Shown here: positions 15,544-24,976 of the stretch, in pieces | How the letters are laid out: the number at the start of each line of letters is the position of its first letter | Position numbering within the stretch: the stretch's first letter is position 1 | Origin: SHXR01 sp046160305 | GTDB lineage: Bacteria; Pseudomonadota; Gammaproteobacteria; Burkholderiales; SG8-39 | Length of the DNA: 64,000 nucleotides | Direction of reading: 5' to 3' | Assembly: GCA_046160305.1 (NCBI GenBank) | Contig: JBJXGX010000078.1 | Location: forward strand, 62,001-126,000 | Program-made: the position numbers and the translations under genes | Notes under the pieces: model-generated | What the model saw: the letters and a program-made list of their open reading frames with translations, nothing else | Told to the model about the DNA's origin: nothing | Database searches by the model: none

Positions 15544-17388
15544 ATGTTCGCACTCTACGAAGAGAACGGTGATTTCAAACTCGGGACGATTCTCACCGAG
15601 GCGGACAGCGCATTGCAGATCGAATCGCAGCATGGCAAGCGCCAGAAGGTAAAGCCCGCAAACGTCTTGCTCCGGTTTCGTGAGCCGGGGTTGTCTGAAT
15701 TCGCGCGTGTCGCGGACTCGGTGGCGGACGAGCTTGATATCGATTTCCTTTGGGAAGCAAGCGGCGATAGCGAGTTCGGCTTCGAGGAGCTGGCTCGAGA
15801 CTACTTTGGCCGTGTGCCCATCGCGCCGGAATCGGCCGGTATTCTTTTCAAGCTGCACGCGGCGCCAATCTATTTTCATCGCAAGGGCAAGGGGCGGTTC
15901 CGGGCGGCGCCCGAAGAGATCCTGAAAACGGCACTGGCTGGCGTCGAGAAGAAACGTCTGCAGGGCAAGCAGATCGAAGAATGGGCCGCAATGCTCGCCG
16001 GGTCGGTATTTCCCGAGGCATGGCGACCGCTCGCGCGGGAACTCCTCTACAAGCCCGATCGCAATCGGATCGAGACCAAGGCACTCGAGCAAGCCTGCAT
16101 GGATACCGGCTTGTCGGTTGCCAAGTTGTTTGAACGATGCGGCGCCCTGCCCTCGACGCATGACTTCCACCTCGGCCGCTTTCTGTTCGAGCACTTCCCG
16201 CGCGGCACCGGATTTCCCGTGGATGTCGATCATACGGTGCCACTCGATCTGCCGGTTGCGACGGTCGAGGCGTTCAGCCTTGATGATGCGGTGACGACCG
16301 AGATCGACGACGCTTTCTCGGTGCGGCACATTGACGGCGATCTCATCGAGGTCGGCATCCACATCGCAGCACCCAGTCTCGGATTCTCTCCCGAGTCCGC
16401 GGTCGATCGGATTGCGCGCGATCGACTGTCAACGGTCTACATGCCGGGCAATAAGATCACCATGCTCCCCGATCAGGTGATCAGCGCGTTCACCTTGGCA
16501 AGCGGCATCGCGCGTCCGGCGATCTCGCTCTATCTGCAGATCGATCCACAATCGATGGCGGTGCGGCAGACCTATTCGCGCGTCGAGGCCGTGGTCGTCA
16601 AGGCCAACCTTCGGCATCACGAGGTCGAGCCACTCAACGTATTGTTCTCTGCCGGCAACTCGGATTCGACATTGCCTTATGCATCGGCGCTGCACACGCT
16701 TTATCAGTTGGCGGTGAAACTCGAAGAAGGCCGCGGTCAATCCGGCCAGAACATCGATCGTCCCGATTACGTCTTTCACGTCACGGATGATCGCGTATCG
16801 ATCACCGAACGAAAGCGCGGCGTACCACTCGACAAGCTCGTGGCCGAATTGATGATCTTCGTGAATCGCACCTGGGGGAAATTGCTGGCCGATCACGGGG
16901 TCGCCGCGATTTATCGCGCGCAAAACCAGGGCAAGGTGCGAATGACGACCGCGCCCGCCGACCACCAGGGGCTGGGCGTGGGTTTCTACGCCTGGTCGAG
17001 CTCGCCGCTGCGACGCTATATCGATCTGATCAATCAGTGGCAGCTCGCCGCATTGCTTGGCAACGAGACTCCGCCATTCCAGCGCAATTCCGCGAGTTTG
17101 CTTGGCGCGATCCGGGAGTTCGAGGTCGCCTATGCCGCGTATGCGGAGTTTCAAGATCGCATGGAACAGTACTGGTGCCTACGCTGGTTGCAGCAGGAAA
17201 ACGTCGTCCAATGCGAAGGGACCGTCGCGCGCGAGGGGGTTGTACGATTGCGGGCCATTCCGCTCTACGTCCGGGTGTCATCACTTCCGGACCTTCCATC
17301 CGGGACCGCGGTGATTGTCGAGGTCGAATCGATCGACCTCGTTGACAGCACTCTGCGTGCCGTCTATAAATCACGCGTCGGTTCGTAG
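15544..17388 (+). CDS. RNB-domain exoribonuclease (RNase II/R family)
   Basis: A 614-residue 3'-to-5' exoribonuclease. An N-terminal region (about 1-230) precedes the RNB catalytic domain, whose metal-binding aspartates stand in SLDDAVTTEIDDAFSV. The conserved YMPGNKITMLP and a later SSPLRRYIDLINQWQ block are present. The C-terminal part after about residue 540 is OB-fold-like. It is shorter than E. coli RNase R (813) and close to RNase II in size; this version beside mpl and tonB is common in Betaproteobacteria and is usually annotated only as an RNB-domain protein. Confidence 0.9.
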   Translation: MFALYEENGDFKLGTILTEADSALQIESQHGKRQKVKPANVLLRFREPGLSEFARVADSVADELDIDFLWEASGDSEFGFEELARDYFGRVPIAPESAGILFKLHAAPIYFHRKGKGRFRAAPEEILKTALAGVEKKRLQGKQIEEWAAMLAGSVFPEAWRPLARELLYKPDRNRIETKALEQACMDTGLSVAKLFERCGALPSTHDFHLGRFLFEHFPRGTGFPVDVDHTVPLDLPVATVEAFSLDDAVTTEIDDAFSVRHIDGDLIEVGIHIAAPSLGFSPESAVDRIARDRLSTVYMPGNKITMLPDQVISAFTLASGIARPAISLYLQIDPQSMAVRQTYSRVEAVVVKANLRHHEVEPLNVLFSAGNSDSTLPYASALHTLYQLAVKLEEGRGQSGQNIDRPDYVFHVTDDRVSITERKRGVPLDKLVAELMIFVNRTWGKLLADHGVAAIYRAQNQGKVRMTTAPADHQGLGVGFYAWSSSPLRRYIDLINQWQLAALLGNETPPFQRNSASLLGAIREFEVAYAAYAEFQDRMEQYWCLRWLQQENVVQCEGTVAREGVVRLRAIPLYVRVSSLPDLPSGTAVIVEVESIDLVDSTLRAVYKSRVGS

Positions 17389-17455
17389 GCCCTCCCGGTC
17401 TGCTGGCTTTTCGCAACCCCTGCAATCCGTTGCAATTCTCCCGAGGTTCCACCTA

Positions 17456-18373
17456 GTGGCGGCCGTCGCAACGGTCGGAAGCGCCCTGTACTCACGGCAT
17501 GCGTCGCGCTTTCTGTCCGACCGAATTCTAAACATCGCGCTGGTGATCTCCATCGTATTGCATGCGGTGGTGCTATCGATCAAGTTCAATTTTCCCGACG
17601 CTTTCAATCTGAAGACCACGTCGACGATTGAAGTCGTTCTGGTCAATTCAAAGTCGGTTGCCCGTCCGGAGAAGCCCGATGTTCTGGCGCAGGCGAATCT
17701 CGATGGCGGCGGCAATACGGACGAGAACCGACGCGCCAAGACACCGTTGCCGGCCCTGCCGCGGACGCAGCCGGGCACCGATATCGTCGAGCAAGCGAAA
17801 CGGCGCGTTCAGCAATACGAACAACAGCAAAACGAGCTGCTCGCACAGGCATCGAAGTTGAATCCGACCGTGCCCCTGACCGAAGTATCCCCCGAGCCCA
17901 CGCCCGTAACGGAACCTTCCCGACCCGAGCTTACCGGGCAGGACTTGGCGGCCAGGGCGCTCGCGATGGCGAAGCTCGAAGCGCAAATTGCACGCCAGGT
18001 GGATGAGTACAACAAGCGGCCGCGCAAGCAGTTCGTGGGTGCCCGGGCGGCCGAAGTGCGATTCGCCCAGTACGTCGATGATTGGCGCCAAAAAGTCGAA
18101 CGGGTGGGCAATGCGAACTACCCGACCGCTGCGCGCGGACGCATCTACGGAAGTCTGCGAATGACGGTGGCGATACGCGCCGATGGAACGCTCGACTCGA
18201 TCGAGGTGGATCGCCCGTCTGGTTATCAGGTACTCGATCGCGCTGCCGAACGCATCGTCAAGCTCGCCGCCCCATACGGCATCTTTCCAGCGGATATCCG
18301 GCGCGACACCGACATTCTGGTCATTACTCGAACATGGATTTTCGCCCCCGGCGACCGTTTGCAAAGCGAATAG
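17456..18373 (+). CDS. TonB-like energy transducer
   Basis: About 305 residues from the GTG at 17456, which has GAGG nine bases upstream; the open frame begins earlier but inside the exoribonuclease gene. One N-terminal membrane helix (ILNIALVISIVLHAVVLSI) is followed by a Pro/Gln-rich periplasmic spacer with a helical QQYEQQQNELL stretch and a C-terminal TonB fold (YPTAARGRIYGSLRMTVAIR ... GYQVLDRAAERIVKLAAPYG). TonB proteins carry proton-motive energy to outer-membrane receptors. No exbB/exbD or receptor gene is nearby, so this may be an orphan TonB that uses a distant ExbBD, or have a different envelope task. Confidence 0.85.
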   Translation: MAAVATVGSALYSRHASRFLSDRILNIALVISIVLHAVVLSIKFNFPDAFNLKTTSTIEVVLVNSKSVARPEKPDVLAQANLDGGGNTDENRRAKTPLPALPRTQPGTDIVEQAKRRVQQYEQQQNELLAQASKLNPTVPLTEVSPEPTPVTEPSRPELTGQDLAARALAMAKLEAQIARQVDEYNKRPRKQFVGARAAEVRFAQYVDDWRQKVERVGNANYPTAARGRIYGSLRMTVAIRADGTLDSIEVDRPSGYQVLDRAAERIVKLAAPYGIFPADIRRDTDILVITRTWIFAPGDRLQSE

Positions 18374-18449
18374 ATCAGACGGCTGAGCCCGCAGGCGACA
18401 ACCGATTCCTTGCAGTAGCATCTGCCTGCCTTCTTGAGGGAATTTCGCC

Positions 18450-19412
18450 TTGCAGCGACTCGTGATATCGGCCGGCTCGGCGTGCGTGAACCTCGAGCGC
18501 GGCGCGGGTCTTCCGGGCCAGGGCTTCCTCTGGATCGACGGCACCTATGACCAAGTCGACGCATTGATTGCCGAGATCGAGACTCTTACGGGACACCGAC
18601 TCTTTGAGAATCACGCGCTCGATGCACGCAATCTCGGTCATCCGTCTTTCTTCGACAGCACTGAATCCTACGAAATGATCGTGTTTCGCGGTTTGATTCC
18701 GGGCTCGGATCAGGCGCAAATAGAGACGCGTCCATTGTTCTTTTTTCGGTTCGATCGTCTGCTTGCGACGCTCCATCCCGCCGAGTCGCGCATCACCGCG
18801 CAAATGCGCGAACGCCTGCAAGGCCCGGGCACCCGGCATCCACGCAATCCTGACGAGCTTGCGCATCGGATTCTTTCGGCAACCATCGACCAGTATCTCG
18901 ACCTTCGCACCGGAATGAGCCGCCGGCTGGAGCGTTGGCAGCGCGAGCTGCTCGATCCCCGCCGTCCGTTCAGCAATTGGTACGGGCTTCTGGAACAACG
19001 CAACGAGGTACGCCAGCTTGAACACCTATCCGAGGGGCAACTCGACGCCGTACAGGAGTGGCGGGACGCGCGATTCGATCAGATGAGCGAGGAGCTGCGG
19101 GTGCGCTTTGCCGATCTTGTCGAGCACATCGAGCGGGTGCTGGGACACGCCCGGCGTATCGATGCGCAAATCGAGTCTGCCGTACAGCTCCATTTCTCCG
19201 CGGTGTCGCATCGGACGAGCGAGATCATCCGTACGCTCACCTTGATTACCGCGATCTTCATGCCCCTCACCCTGATCACAGGCATTTTCGGCATGAACTT
19301 CGAGGTGATCCCGGGTCTGCATTCATCGTACGGTTTCTGGCTCATTCTGGCGGGGATGGCGATCGTGGTCATCGCGATGTGGATCTACTTCCGAGTGCGT
19401 CGCTGGGTGTAA
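18450..19412 (+). CDS. CorA/ZntB-like divalent cation transporter
   Basis: A 320-residue CorA-superfamily channel subunit. A long cytoplasmic domain with extended helices (res 1-250) is followed by two C-terminal membrane helices; the pore-entry signature is GMNF in TLITGIFGMNFEVIPG. CorA members move Mg, Co, Ni or Zn as pentamers. Start is TTG at 18450 with GAGGG nine bases upstream; no ATG gives the family N-terminus. It lies 76 bases after tonB and 12 bases from the end of the convergent MFS gene. Confidence 0.88.
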   Translation: MQRLVISAGSACVNLERGAGLPGQGFLWIDGTYDQVDALIAEIETLTGHRLFENHALDARNLGHPSFFDSTESYEMIVFRGLIPGSDQAQIETRPLFFFRFDRLLATLHPAESRITAQMRERLQGPGTRHPRNPDELAHRILSATIDQYLDLRTGMSRRLERWQRELLDPRRPFSNWYGLLEQRNEVRQLEHLSEGQLDAVQEWRDARFDQMSEELRVRFADLVEHIERVLGHARRIDAQIESAVQLHFSAVSHRTSEIIRTLTLITAIFMPLTLITGIFGMNFEVIPGLHSSYGFWLILAGMAIVVIAMWIYFRVRRWV

Positions 19413-19424
19413 TCCGCGCGACGG

Positions 19425-20723
19425 TCAACCCTGATCGTCGCATTCGGTGGCGGCGCGGCGGCCGCGATCGACGTCCACCGTAAAAAGCAACGCGAACCCC
19501 ACGACAAAGAAGGCGCCGGTTGCAAGCATCGCGGTCCGGTGATTACCGGCGGCCGTCCACACGACGACCCCATAGGTCACAGGTCCAAGAATCGCCGCGA
19601 GCTTCATCGCCATGCCCCACAGTCCGAAGAATTCGCCGACGCGTTCGCGTGGGCTCAACAAGCCGACGAGCGCTCGTCCGGCGGATTGTGAAGATCCAAG
19701 GCAGATTCCGGCCAAGGTGGCCGCGATCCAGAATACGTTCACACTGGTCGCGAGCCAGGAAACGACCACCGTGATCATCCAACCGACGATGGTCGCAGCG
19801 ACCGTCGGACGATGCCCGAATCGATCCTGCACATGCCCGAACGCGAACGCACCGGCCGCGGCCGCGATGTTGACGAGCAGAATGAGCGTGATCGTTTGGC
19901 TCGTTGAGAAGCCCATCGCCTGCTCGGCATAGACCGCTGCGAGCGCAACGACCGTCTGAACGCCCGCCTGATAGAACACCAAACAGATCAGGAATCGCCA
20001 CAAGTCCTGATAGCGCTGGGCGCTGCGCCATGTTTCCAATAGACGCGCGAGCGCGCCCGATTGGGTGCCGATATTCAGATTGGGTGTTGCCCGCTCGCGC
20101 AGGAAAACAAAGGTCGGGATCGCCGCGACCGCAAAGATTGACGCGGTGATAAGCATCGTGACCGGCACGAAATCAGCCGCGCCGGCGCCGCGCGCCTGCG
20201 CGGCCGTAACGTACGCAAGACTCACGCCCAAGGCAAGCAGACCACCGAGATAGCCAAGCGACCAGCCCCATGCCGAAATGCGGCCGAGGCCGGATCGCTT
20301 TCCAAGCTCCGGCAGGAACGCTGCGATCAGATCCTCCCCGGTGCCAAAAAAGTAATTCGACGCAACGAGAATCAAGACGCCAAGCCAAAGGTCACCAGGG
20401 CCGACATTCGCCAAGAGCGCGGTGCAAACGACGCATCCGATGGTCGAGAGCGCGAGAAGCCGTTTCTTATTCCCGTGCAGATCCGCGTAGGCGCCAATAA
20501 GCGGCGCGGTCACCAACACCAGCGCGTAGGACAGCGCGAGGGCGAGTGTCCAGGCGAGTGTCGCCCAGGTTGCGTTGCCGGCAACCACATTGACGAAGTA
20601 CGCGCTGAATACCGCCGTGATGACCACGGTCGTGTACCCGGAGTTGGCGAAGTCGTACATCGCCCAGGCCCAAATCTCCCGGCGCGCTACGCCATCTTCT
20701 CTAGTCGACTCGTTGATCGGCAT
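19425..20723 (-). CDS. MFS transporter, UMF1/Atg22-like family
   Basis: A 432-residue membrane protein with about twelve hydrophobic helices. The N-terminal YDFANSGYTTVVITAVF is the hallmark of the UMF1 (unknown major facilitator) family, related to the yeast vacuolar effluxer Atg22; substrates in bacteria are not established. The ATG at 20721-20723 follows a GGAG and starts the family region; the 553-residue open frame upstream is not family-like. It is divergent from mgtE and convergent with the CorA-like gene. Confidence 0.86.
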   Translation of the reverse strand: MPINESTREDGVARREIWAWAMYDFANSGYTTVVITAVFSAYFVNVVAGNATWATLAWTLALALSYALVLVTAPLIGAYADLHGNKKRLLALSTIGCVVCTALLANVGPGDLWLGVLILVASNYFFGTGEDLIAAFLPELGKRSGLGRISAWGWSLGYLGGLLALGVSLAYVTAAQARGAGAADFVPVTMLITASIFAVAAIPTFVFLRERATPNLNIGTQSGALARLLETWRSAQRYQDLWRFLICLVFYQAGVQTVVALAAVYAEQAMGFSTSQTITLILLVNIAAAAGAFAFGHVQDRFGHRPTVAATIVGWMITVVVSWLATSVNVFWIAATLAGICLGSSQSAGRALVGLLSPRERVGEFFGLWGMAMKLAAILGPVTYGVVVWTAAGNHRTAMLATGAFFVVGFALLFTVDVDRGRRAATECDDQG

Positions 20724-20833
20724 CGCTCCGCGCTCGATTTCAAATCTGTCACGACGTGAGGGAAAACACTCCCTCATGTTCCTCCAATTCAGGATTCTCG
20801 CAGTTCGTTCTGGAAGAGCAGCGTGGTGACTGC

Positions 20834-20839
20834 TAAAAT
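20834..20839 (+). promoter_or_regulatory. Candidate -10 element for mgtE
   Basis: TAAAAT lies 57 bases upstream of the mgtE ATG with a TGGAAG (3 of 6 matches to TTGACA) 17 bases before it. The MFS/mgtE gap must hold a promoter for each gene; this is the best plus-strand candidate. Confidence 0.3.
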
Positions 20840-20896
20840 GAAACCGTTCCAACCCGCGCGCGCTCCACTCCACCGCGCCCCACAACATGACCCGCG

Positions 20897-22387
20897 ATGT
20901 CCGAAGTCCTCGAACGCAAACAGCTCGAAGACTTGCAAGTTGCCCTGCACGATGTGCAGGAGCGGCTCGGTAGGCTTCGCCTCGACGATTCGTCAACCGG
21001 GCACAACGACCTCCCCGATTCCGAGGCCGGCGAAGATGTTCCGCGCGGCCTGCCGCTCGATCCGCAATTTGTCGAGTTGAGGGCAAAGCTCGACGAGCTT
21101 CACGACGCCGACATTGCCTACATTCTCGAGGCGTTGCCGCGTGATGACCGTCTGCTCGTCTGGGATTTGGTCAAGGCCGAGCGCGACGGGGAGATTCTTC
21201 TAGAGTTATCGGATGCGGTCCGCGAATCGCTGATTCGCAGCATGGATTCGGACGAGCTGGTCGCCGCGACCGAACAGCTCGATACCGATGAGATCGCCGA
21301 TCTCGCACCCGATCTGCCCGAGGAGGTGATCGAGGACGTATTCCGCGCGCTCCCGGTCGAAGAGCGTGAACAACTGCGATCCGCAATGTCGTATGCCGAA
21401 GACTCGGTCGGTGCGCTGATGGATTTCCAGGTCGTGTCGATCCGGGAAGATGTGACCCTGGAAGTCGTTTCGCGATACCTGCGCCGGTTCGACGAGTTGC
21501 CCGATCACACCGATCAGTTGTTTGTGGTCGATCGGGAGGAACGCATGAAAGGCACCCTGCCCATTTCAAAGCTGATCGTGGCGGACCCGGACGCAATGGT
21601 CGGGCACGCCATGCTGACCGAAGCGGTCACGCTCTACGCGGACGACGAGGCCCATGAAGCCGCGCAGGCGTTTGAACGCTACGATCTGGTTTCCGCGGCG
21701 GTGGTCGATCAGGCCGGCAAGCTCTTGGGTCGGGTGACCGTCGCATCCGTGGTCGATTTCATCCGCGCACGCAGCGAATCCGAAGCCCTGGCAATCGGCG
21801 GTTTGCGTGAAGGTGAAGATATTTTCGCACCGGTGCGTGAATCGCTCAGGAATCGCTGGTCGTGGCTCGCCGTCAACCTGATCACAGCGTTCGTCGCCTC
21901 GCGCGTGATCGGCGCGTTCGAGGGGTCGATCGAGAAGCTCGTCGCTCTGGCCGCCCTCATGCCGATTGTTGCGGGCATCGGGGGCAATTCCGGCAATCAA
22001 ACGATCACGATGATCGTGCGAGGCCTCGCGCTCGGTCAGGTGCAGATCGAGCAGGCGCGGCAGCTTTTCGCCAAGGAGCTCAAAGTGGCCCTGGTCAATG
22101 GTCTGGTCTGGGGGTCGATTCTCGGCCTGATCGCCTACGTTCTTTATCCAAAAGCGGGCGCCCTGCTCGGCGTGGTCATGATGCTTGCGATGACCTTGAA
22201 TCTTCTTCTCGCGGCGTGCATGGGCGTAATGATTCCGATCACGATGACGAAGCTCGGGCGCGATCCGGCACTCGGATCAAGCGTCATGATCACTGCCGTG
22301 ACCGATAGCGGCGGCTTCTTTATTTTTCTTGGTTTGGCAACCCTCGCTCAGCAAATGGGCTGGTTTGCATCGGGGGCCGCGCCATAG
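20897..22387 (+). CDS. mgtE: Magnesium transporter MgtE
   Basis: A 496-residue Mg2+ channel. The cytoplasmic N domain (helical repeats, about 60-190) leads into two CBS domains (about 195-320) that sense internal Mg2+, then five membrane helices. The signature MPIVAGIGGNSGNQT and a conserved late Asp (ITAVTDSGGFF) of the pore are present. It is transcribed divergently from the MFS gene. I saw no obvious Mg2+ riboswitch in its 173-base upstream gap. Confidence 0.94.
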   Translation: MSEVLERKQLEDLQVALHDVQERLGRLRLDDSSTGHNDLPDSEAGEDVPRGLPLDPQFVELRAKLDELHDADIAYILEALPRDDRLLVWDLVKAERDGEILLELSDAVRESLIRSMDSDELVAATEQLDTDEIADLAPDLPEEVIEDVFRALPVEEREQLRSAMSYAEDSVGALMDFQVVSIREDVTLEVVSRYLRRFDELPDHTDQLFVVDREERMKGTLPISKLIVADPDAMVGHAMLTEAVTLYADDEAHEAAQAFERYDLVSAAVVDQAGKLLGRVTVASVVDFIRARSESEALAIGGLREGEDIFAPVRESLRNRWSWLAVNLITAFVASRVIGAFEGSIEKLVALAALMPIVAGIGGNSGNQTITMIVRGLALGQVQIEQARQLFAKELKVALVNGLVWGSILGLIAYVLYPKAGALLGVVMMLAMTLNLLLAACMGVMIPITMTKLGRDPALGSSVMITAVTDSGGFFIFLGLATLAQQMGWFASGAAP

Positions 22388-22501
22388 GCACCCCACGGCG
22401 TGCATGGGTGACCATGTTATAGTTTTCGTGTGCCGCATAAGAGGCACGCGCACCATGCGATGCGTGGTCTTTACACAACCAAACCAAGGGAGACTGGACT
22501 C

Positions 22502-22930
22502 ATGCTGCAAGATTTCAAGAAGTTCATCATGCGGGGAAACGTAATGGATCTGGCCGTCGGCGTCATCATCGGCGCGGCGTTCGGCAAGATCGTGGACTCG
22601 CTGGTGAACGACATGATCATGCCTATTCTCGGCATCATTTTGAGAGGCGTGGATTTTGCGAATTTGTACTATGTGATCTCGGCCGGTTCCACCCCGGCAC
22701 CGTATGCATCACTCGACGCCGCCAAAAAAGCCGGTGCATCCGTGCTCGCCTATGGGAATTTCATCAACACAGTGGTGTATTTCATGATCATCGGCTTCGT
22801 CATCTTCTGGATGGTGAAGATAATGAGCAACCTGATCAAGAAGGACCAGGCGCCGGCGGCTCCACCCGCTCCGGCGGAAGACGTCGTGCTGCTGCGTGAG
22901 ATTCGCGATTCGTTGGCGAGGGCACGCTAG
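22502..22930 (+). CDS. mscL: Large-conductance mechanosensitive channel MscL
   Basis: A 142-residue channel that opens under membrane tension to release solutes during osmotic downshock. The N-terminal helix (DFKKFIMRGNVMDLAVGVII), first membrane helix with GAAFGKIVDSLVNDMIMP, periplasmic loop, second helix (VVYFMIIGFVIFWMVK) and C-terminal bundle (LLREIRDSLAR) are all present. The ATG at 22502 follows GGGAGA; the open frame starts earlier at a non-family sequence. It lies 114 bases after mgtE on the same strand, likely with its own promoter. Confidence 0.96.
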   Translation: MLQDFKKFIMRGNVMDLAVGVIIGAAFGKIVDSLVNDMIMPILGIILRGVDFANLYYVISAGSTPAPYASLDAAKKAGASVLAYGNFINTVVYFMIIGFVIFWMVKIMSNLIKKDQAPAAPPAPAEDVVLLREIRDSLARAR

Positions 22931-23006
22931 CGAGACGCGGCCACTTTCCACTTCACGCGCCCTGGCCGAAGTGGCGCGATTTCACTCTGGCGGAGAAGTC
23001 CGAGAT

Positions 23007-24299
23007 TTAGTCGCCGCCTGCTTTCGCGTGCTGCGCGAGAATCGCTTCGCACACCGCTATCGTTTCATCGATTTCGGTCGCGGTGTGCATGCCCGATACG
23101 AAGCCTGCTTCATAGGCGGAAGGCGCGAAGTAGATACCTTGCGCCAGGGCTGCGTGGAAGAAGCGATTGAACGCTTCCTTATCGCATGTCATAACTTCCT
23201 CGAAGGTCCGCGGCGGCGCCTCGCGAAAGTACAAGCCGAACATGCTGCCGACGGCGTGCGCGCAGAACCCTACCCGATGCCGCTTCGCCGCGATGTTGAG
23301 GCCGGCAACCAGTTGGTTCGTCGCGGCAAAGAGCCGTCCGTAAAAGCCCGGCCGCTCGATGATATCGAGGGTTGCCAATCCTGCTGCGACCGCGACGGGA
23401 TTGCCTGAGAGCGTGCCCGCCTGATAGACGCCGCCAAGCGGTGCGATATGCCGCATGATGTCGGCGCGCCCGCCGAATGCACCGACCGGCATGCCGCCGC
23501 CGATCACTTTTCCGAGCGTGACAAGATCAGGCTGAATGCCATAGAGCGCCTGGGCGCCGCCGGGATGGACGCGAAATCCGGTCATCACTTCGTCGAAAAT
23601 GAGCACTGCGCCGTGGCGGGTGCAGAGTTCGCGCATGGTGCGCAAGAACTCGGGCGATGCCGGCACGAGATTCATGTTGCCCGCGACCGGCTCGACGATC
23701 ACTGCTGCAATATCGCCGCCCGCGGTGTCGAACAGATCGGTAAGCGCCTGGGTGTCGTTGTACGGCAACACCAGGGTGTGGGCCGCTGTCTCGGGTGGGA
23801 CACCGGATGAGCTGGGTTGTCCGAACGTGAGTGCCCCCGAGCCCGCCTTGACGAGCAGGCTATCGGCGTGACCGTGGTAGCAACCTTCGAACTTGATGAA
23901 ACGACTGCGCCCCGTATATCCGCGCGCAAGTCGGATAGCGCTCATCGTCGCTTCTGTTCCGGAGCTGACCAGACGGGCCAACTCCATTCCGGGAAATGTG
24001 GCGCATAGGCGCTCGACCAGCAGGATCTCCGCTTCGGTCGGCGCGCCAAACGAAAGGCCATTGCGTGCCGCGTTCCCTACCGCTTCCAGGACCTCTGGAT
24101 GCGCGTGACCGACAATCAACGGACCCCATGACAACACATAGTCTATGTAGCGCCTGCCCTCGACATCCCAGATGTGCGGACCGGCGCCGCGGGCAATGAA
24201 CCGCGGTGTACCACCAACGGAACGAAATGCCCGGACGGGCGAGTTCACGCCGGCCGGGATTGAACGTTGCGCGCGCGCAAACAAATCTTCGCTGTTCAT
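23007..24299 (-). CDS. hemL: Glutamate-1-semialdehyde 2,1-aminomutase HemL
   Basis: A 430-residue PLP enzyme that makes 5-aminolevulinate for heme from glutamate-1-semialdehyde. It has the family N-terminus (LFARAQRSIPAGVNSPVRAF), the PLP site around DEVMTGFRV, and the Schiff-base lysine in TLGKVIGGGMPVGAFGG. Length equals that of E. coli HemL within a few residues. The start overlaps the thiE stop by four bases (ATGA), so it is the last gene of thiD-thiE-hemL. It converges on mscL. Confidence 0.97.
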   Translation of the reverse strand: MNSEDLFARAQRSIPAGVNSPVRAFRSVGGTPRFIARGAGPHIWDVEGRRYIDYVLSWGPLIVGHAHPEVLEAVGNAARNGLSFGAPTEAEILLVERLCATFPGMELARLVSSGTEATMSAIRLARGYTGRSRFIKFEGCYHGHADSLLVKAGSGALTFGQPSSSGVPPETAAHTLVLPYNDTQALTDLFDTAGGDIAAVIVEPVAGNMNLVPASPEFLRTMRELCTRHGAVLIFDEVMTGFRVHPGGAQALYGIQPDLVTLGKVIGGGMPVGAFGGRADIMRHIAPLGGVYQAGTLSGNPVAVAAGLATLDIIERPGFYGRLFAATNQLVAGLNIAAKRHRVGFCAHAVGSMFGLYFREAPPRTFEEVMTCDKEAFNRFFHAALAQGIYFAPSAYEAGFVSGMHTATEIDETIAVCEAILAQHAKAGGD

Positions 24300-24952
24300 G
24301 TTGGTCTCGATATGAATAGTCGTCCGAATGCGCGGGCGCGCGCCGCAATGTCAGGTGCATCGAACAGATCGCTTACCACCGCAAGCGACGATGCGCCCGC
24401 GGCGATGAGCGTTCCCGCGTTCTCGACGGTGATTCCTCCGATCGCGACGATTGGCACATTCAATCGTTCGCGGGCCTTGGTCAATAAGGTCGGGCTTATA
24501 CGTACCGCCCCGGGCTTCGTGGTCGATGCAAAGAAGCTTCCGAACGCAACATGGTCTGCGCCCTGCTCGCAGGCGGAGATTGCCAGGGCCAAGTCGCCAT
24601 AGCATGAGGCGCCCAGCAACTTCTCCGGGCCCAATGCGGATCTTGCTTTGGATAATTCGCCGTCTTCGCGCCCCAAGTGAAGCCCATCGGCGTCAAGTCG
24701 GCGCGCCAGCGCAAGATCGTCATTGATGATGAGGGGAATGCCGTGCCGCCGGCAGATCCGCAGTAACGCTTCGCCTTGCTCCAGGCGCAACGCGGCGTCC
24801 GGCGATTTGTTGCGGTATTGGAGCATGCCGGCACCACCCATCAAGGCGTCCTCGACCTGCCTCAGCAGGACGTCGGTATCTTCGATGTCCGGGGTGAGGG
24901 CGTAGAGGCCGCGAACTTCGACACCGGAGCGATGTGGATGAAGGGTCGACAT
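24296..24952 (-). CDS. thiE: Thiamine-phosphate synthase ThiE
   Basis: A 218-residue TIM-barrel enzyme that couples hydroxymethylpyrimidine diphosphate to thiazole phosphate. Recognised by LYALTPD near the N-terminus, the YRNKS substrate loop, INDDLALA, GLHLGREDGEL, GASCYGDLALA, and the C-terminal VAIGGITVENAG phosphate-binding block. It stands 24 bases after thiD and overlaps hemL by four. The product of ThiD is its direct substrate. There is no Shine-Dalgarno match at its start, suggesting coupling to thiD. Confidence 0.95.
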   Translation of the reverse strand: MSTLHPHRSGVEVRGLYALTPDIEDTDVLLRQVEDALMGGAGMLQYRNKSPDAALRLEQGEALLRICRRHGIPLIINDDLALARRLDADGLHLGREDGELSKARSALGPEKLLGASCYGDLALAISACEQGADHVAFGSFFASTTKPGAVRISPTLLTKARERLNVPIVAIGGITVENAGTLIAAGASSLAVVSDLFDAPDIAARARAFGRLFISRPT

Positions 24953-24976
24953 GCAAGGAGGGTCGGCGACGGATGA

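Noticed and set aside
20724..20896. Mg2+ riboswitch (ykoK type) before mgtE
   Set aside because: The 173-base gap shows no extended paired domain that I can recognise; it also has to hold two divergent promoters.
22931..23006. Bidirectional terminator between mscL and hemL
   Set aside because: CCACTTC/GAAGTGG can pair, but the loop is 13 bases and there is no T-run on either strand.
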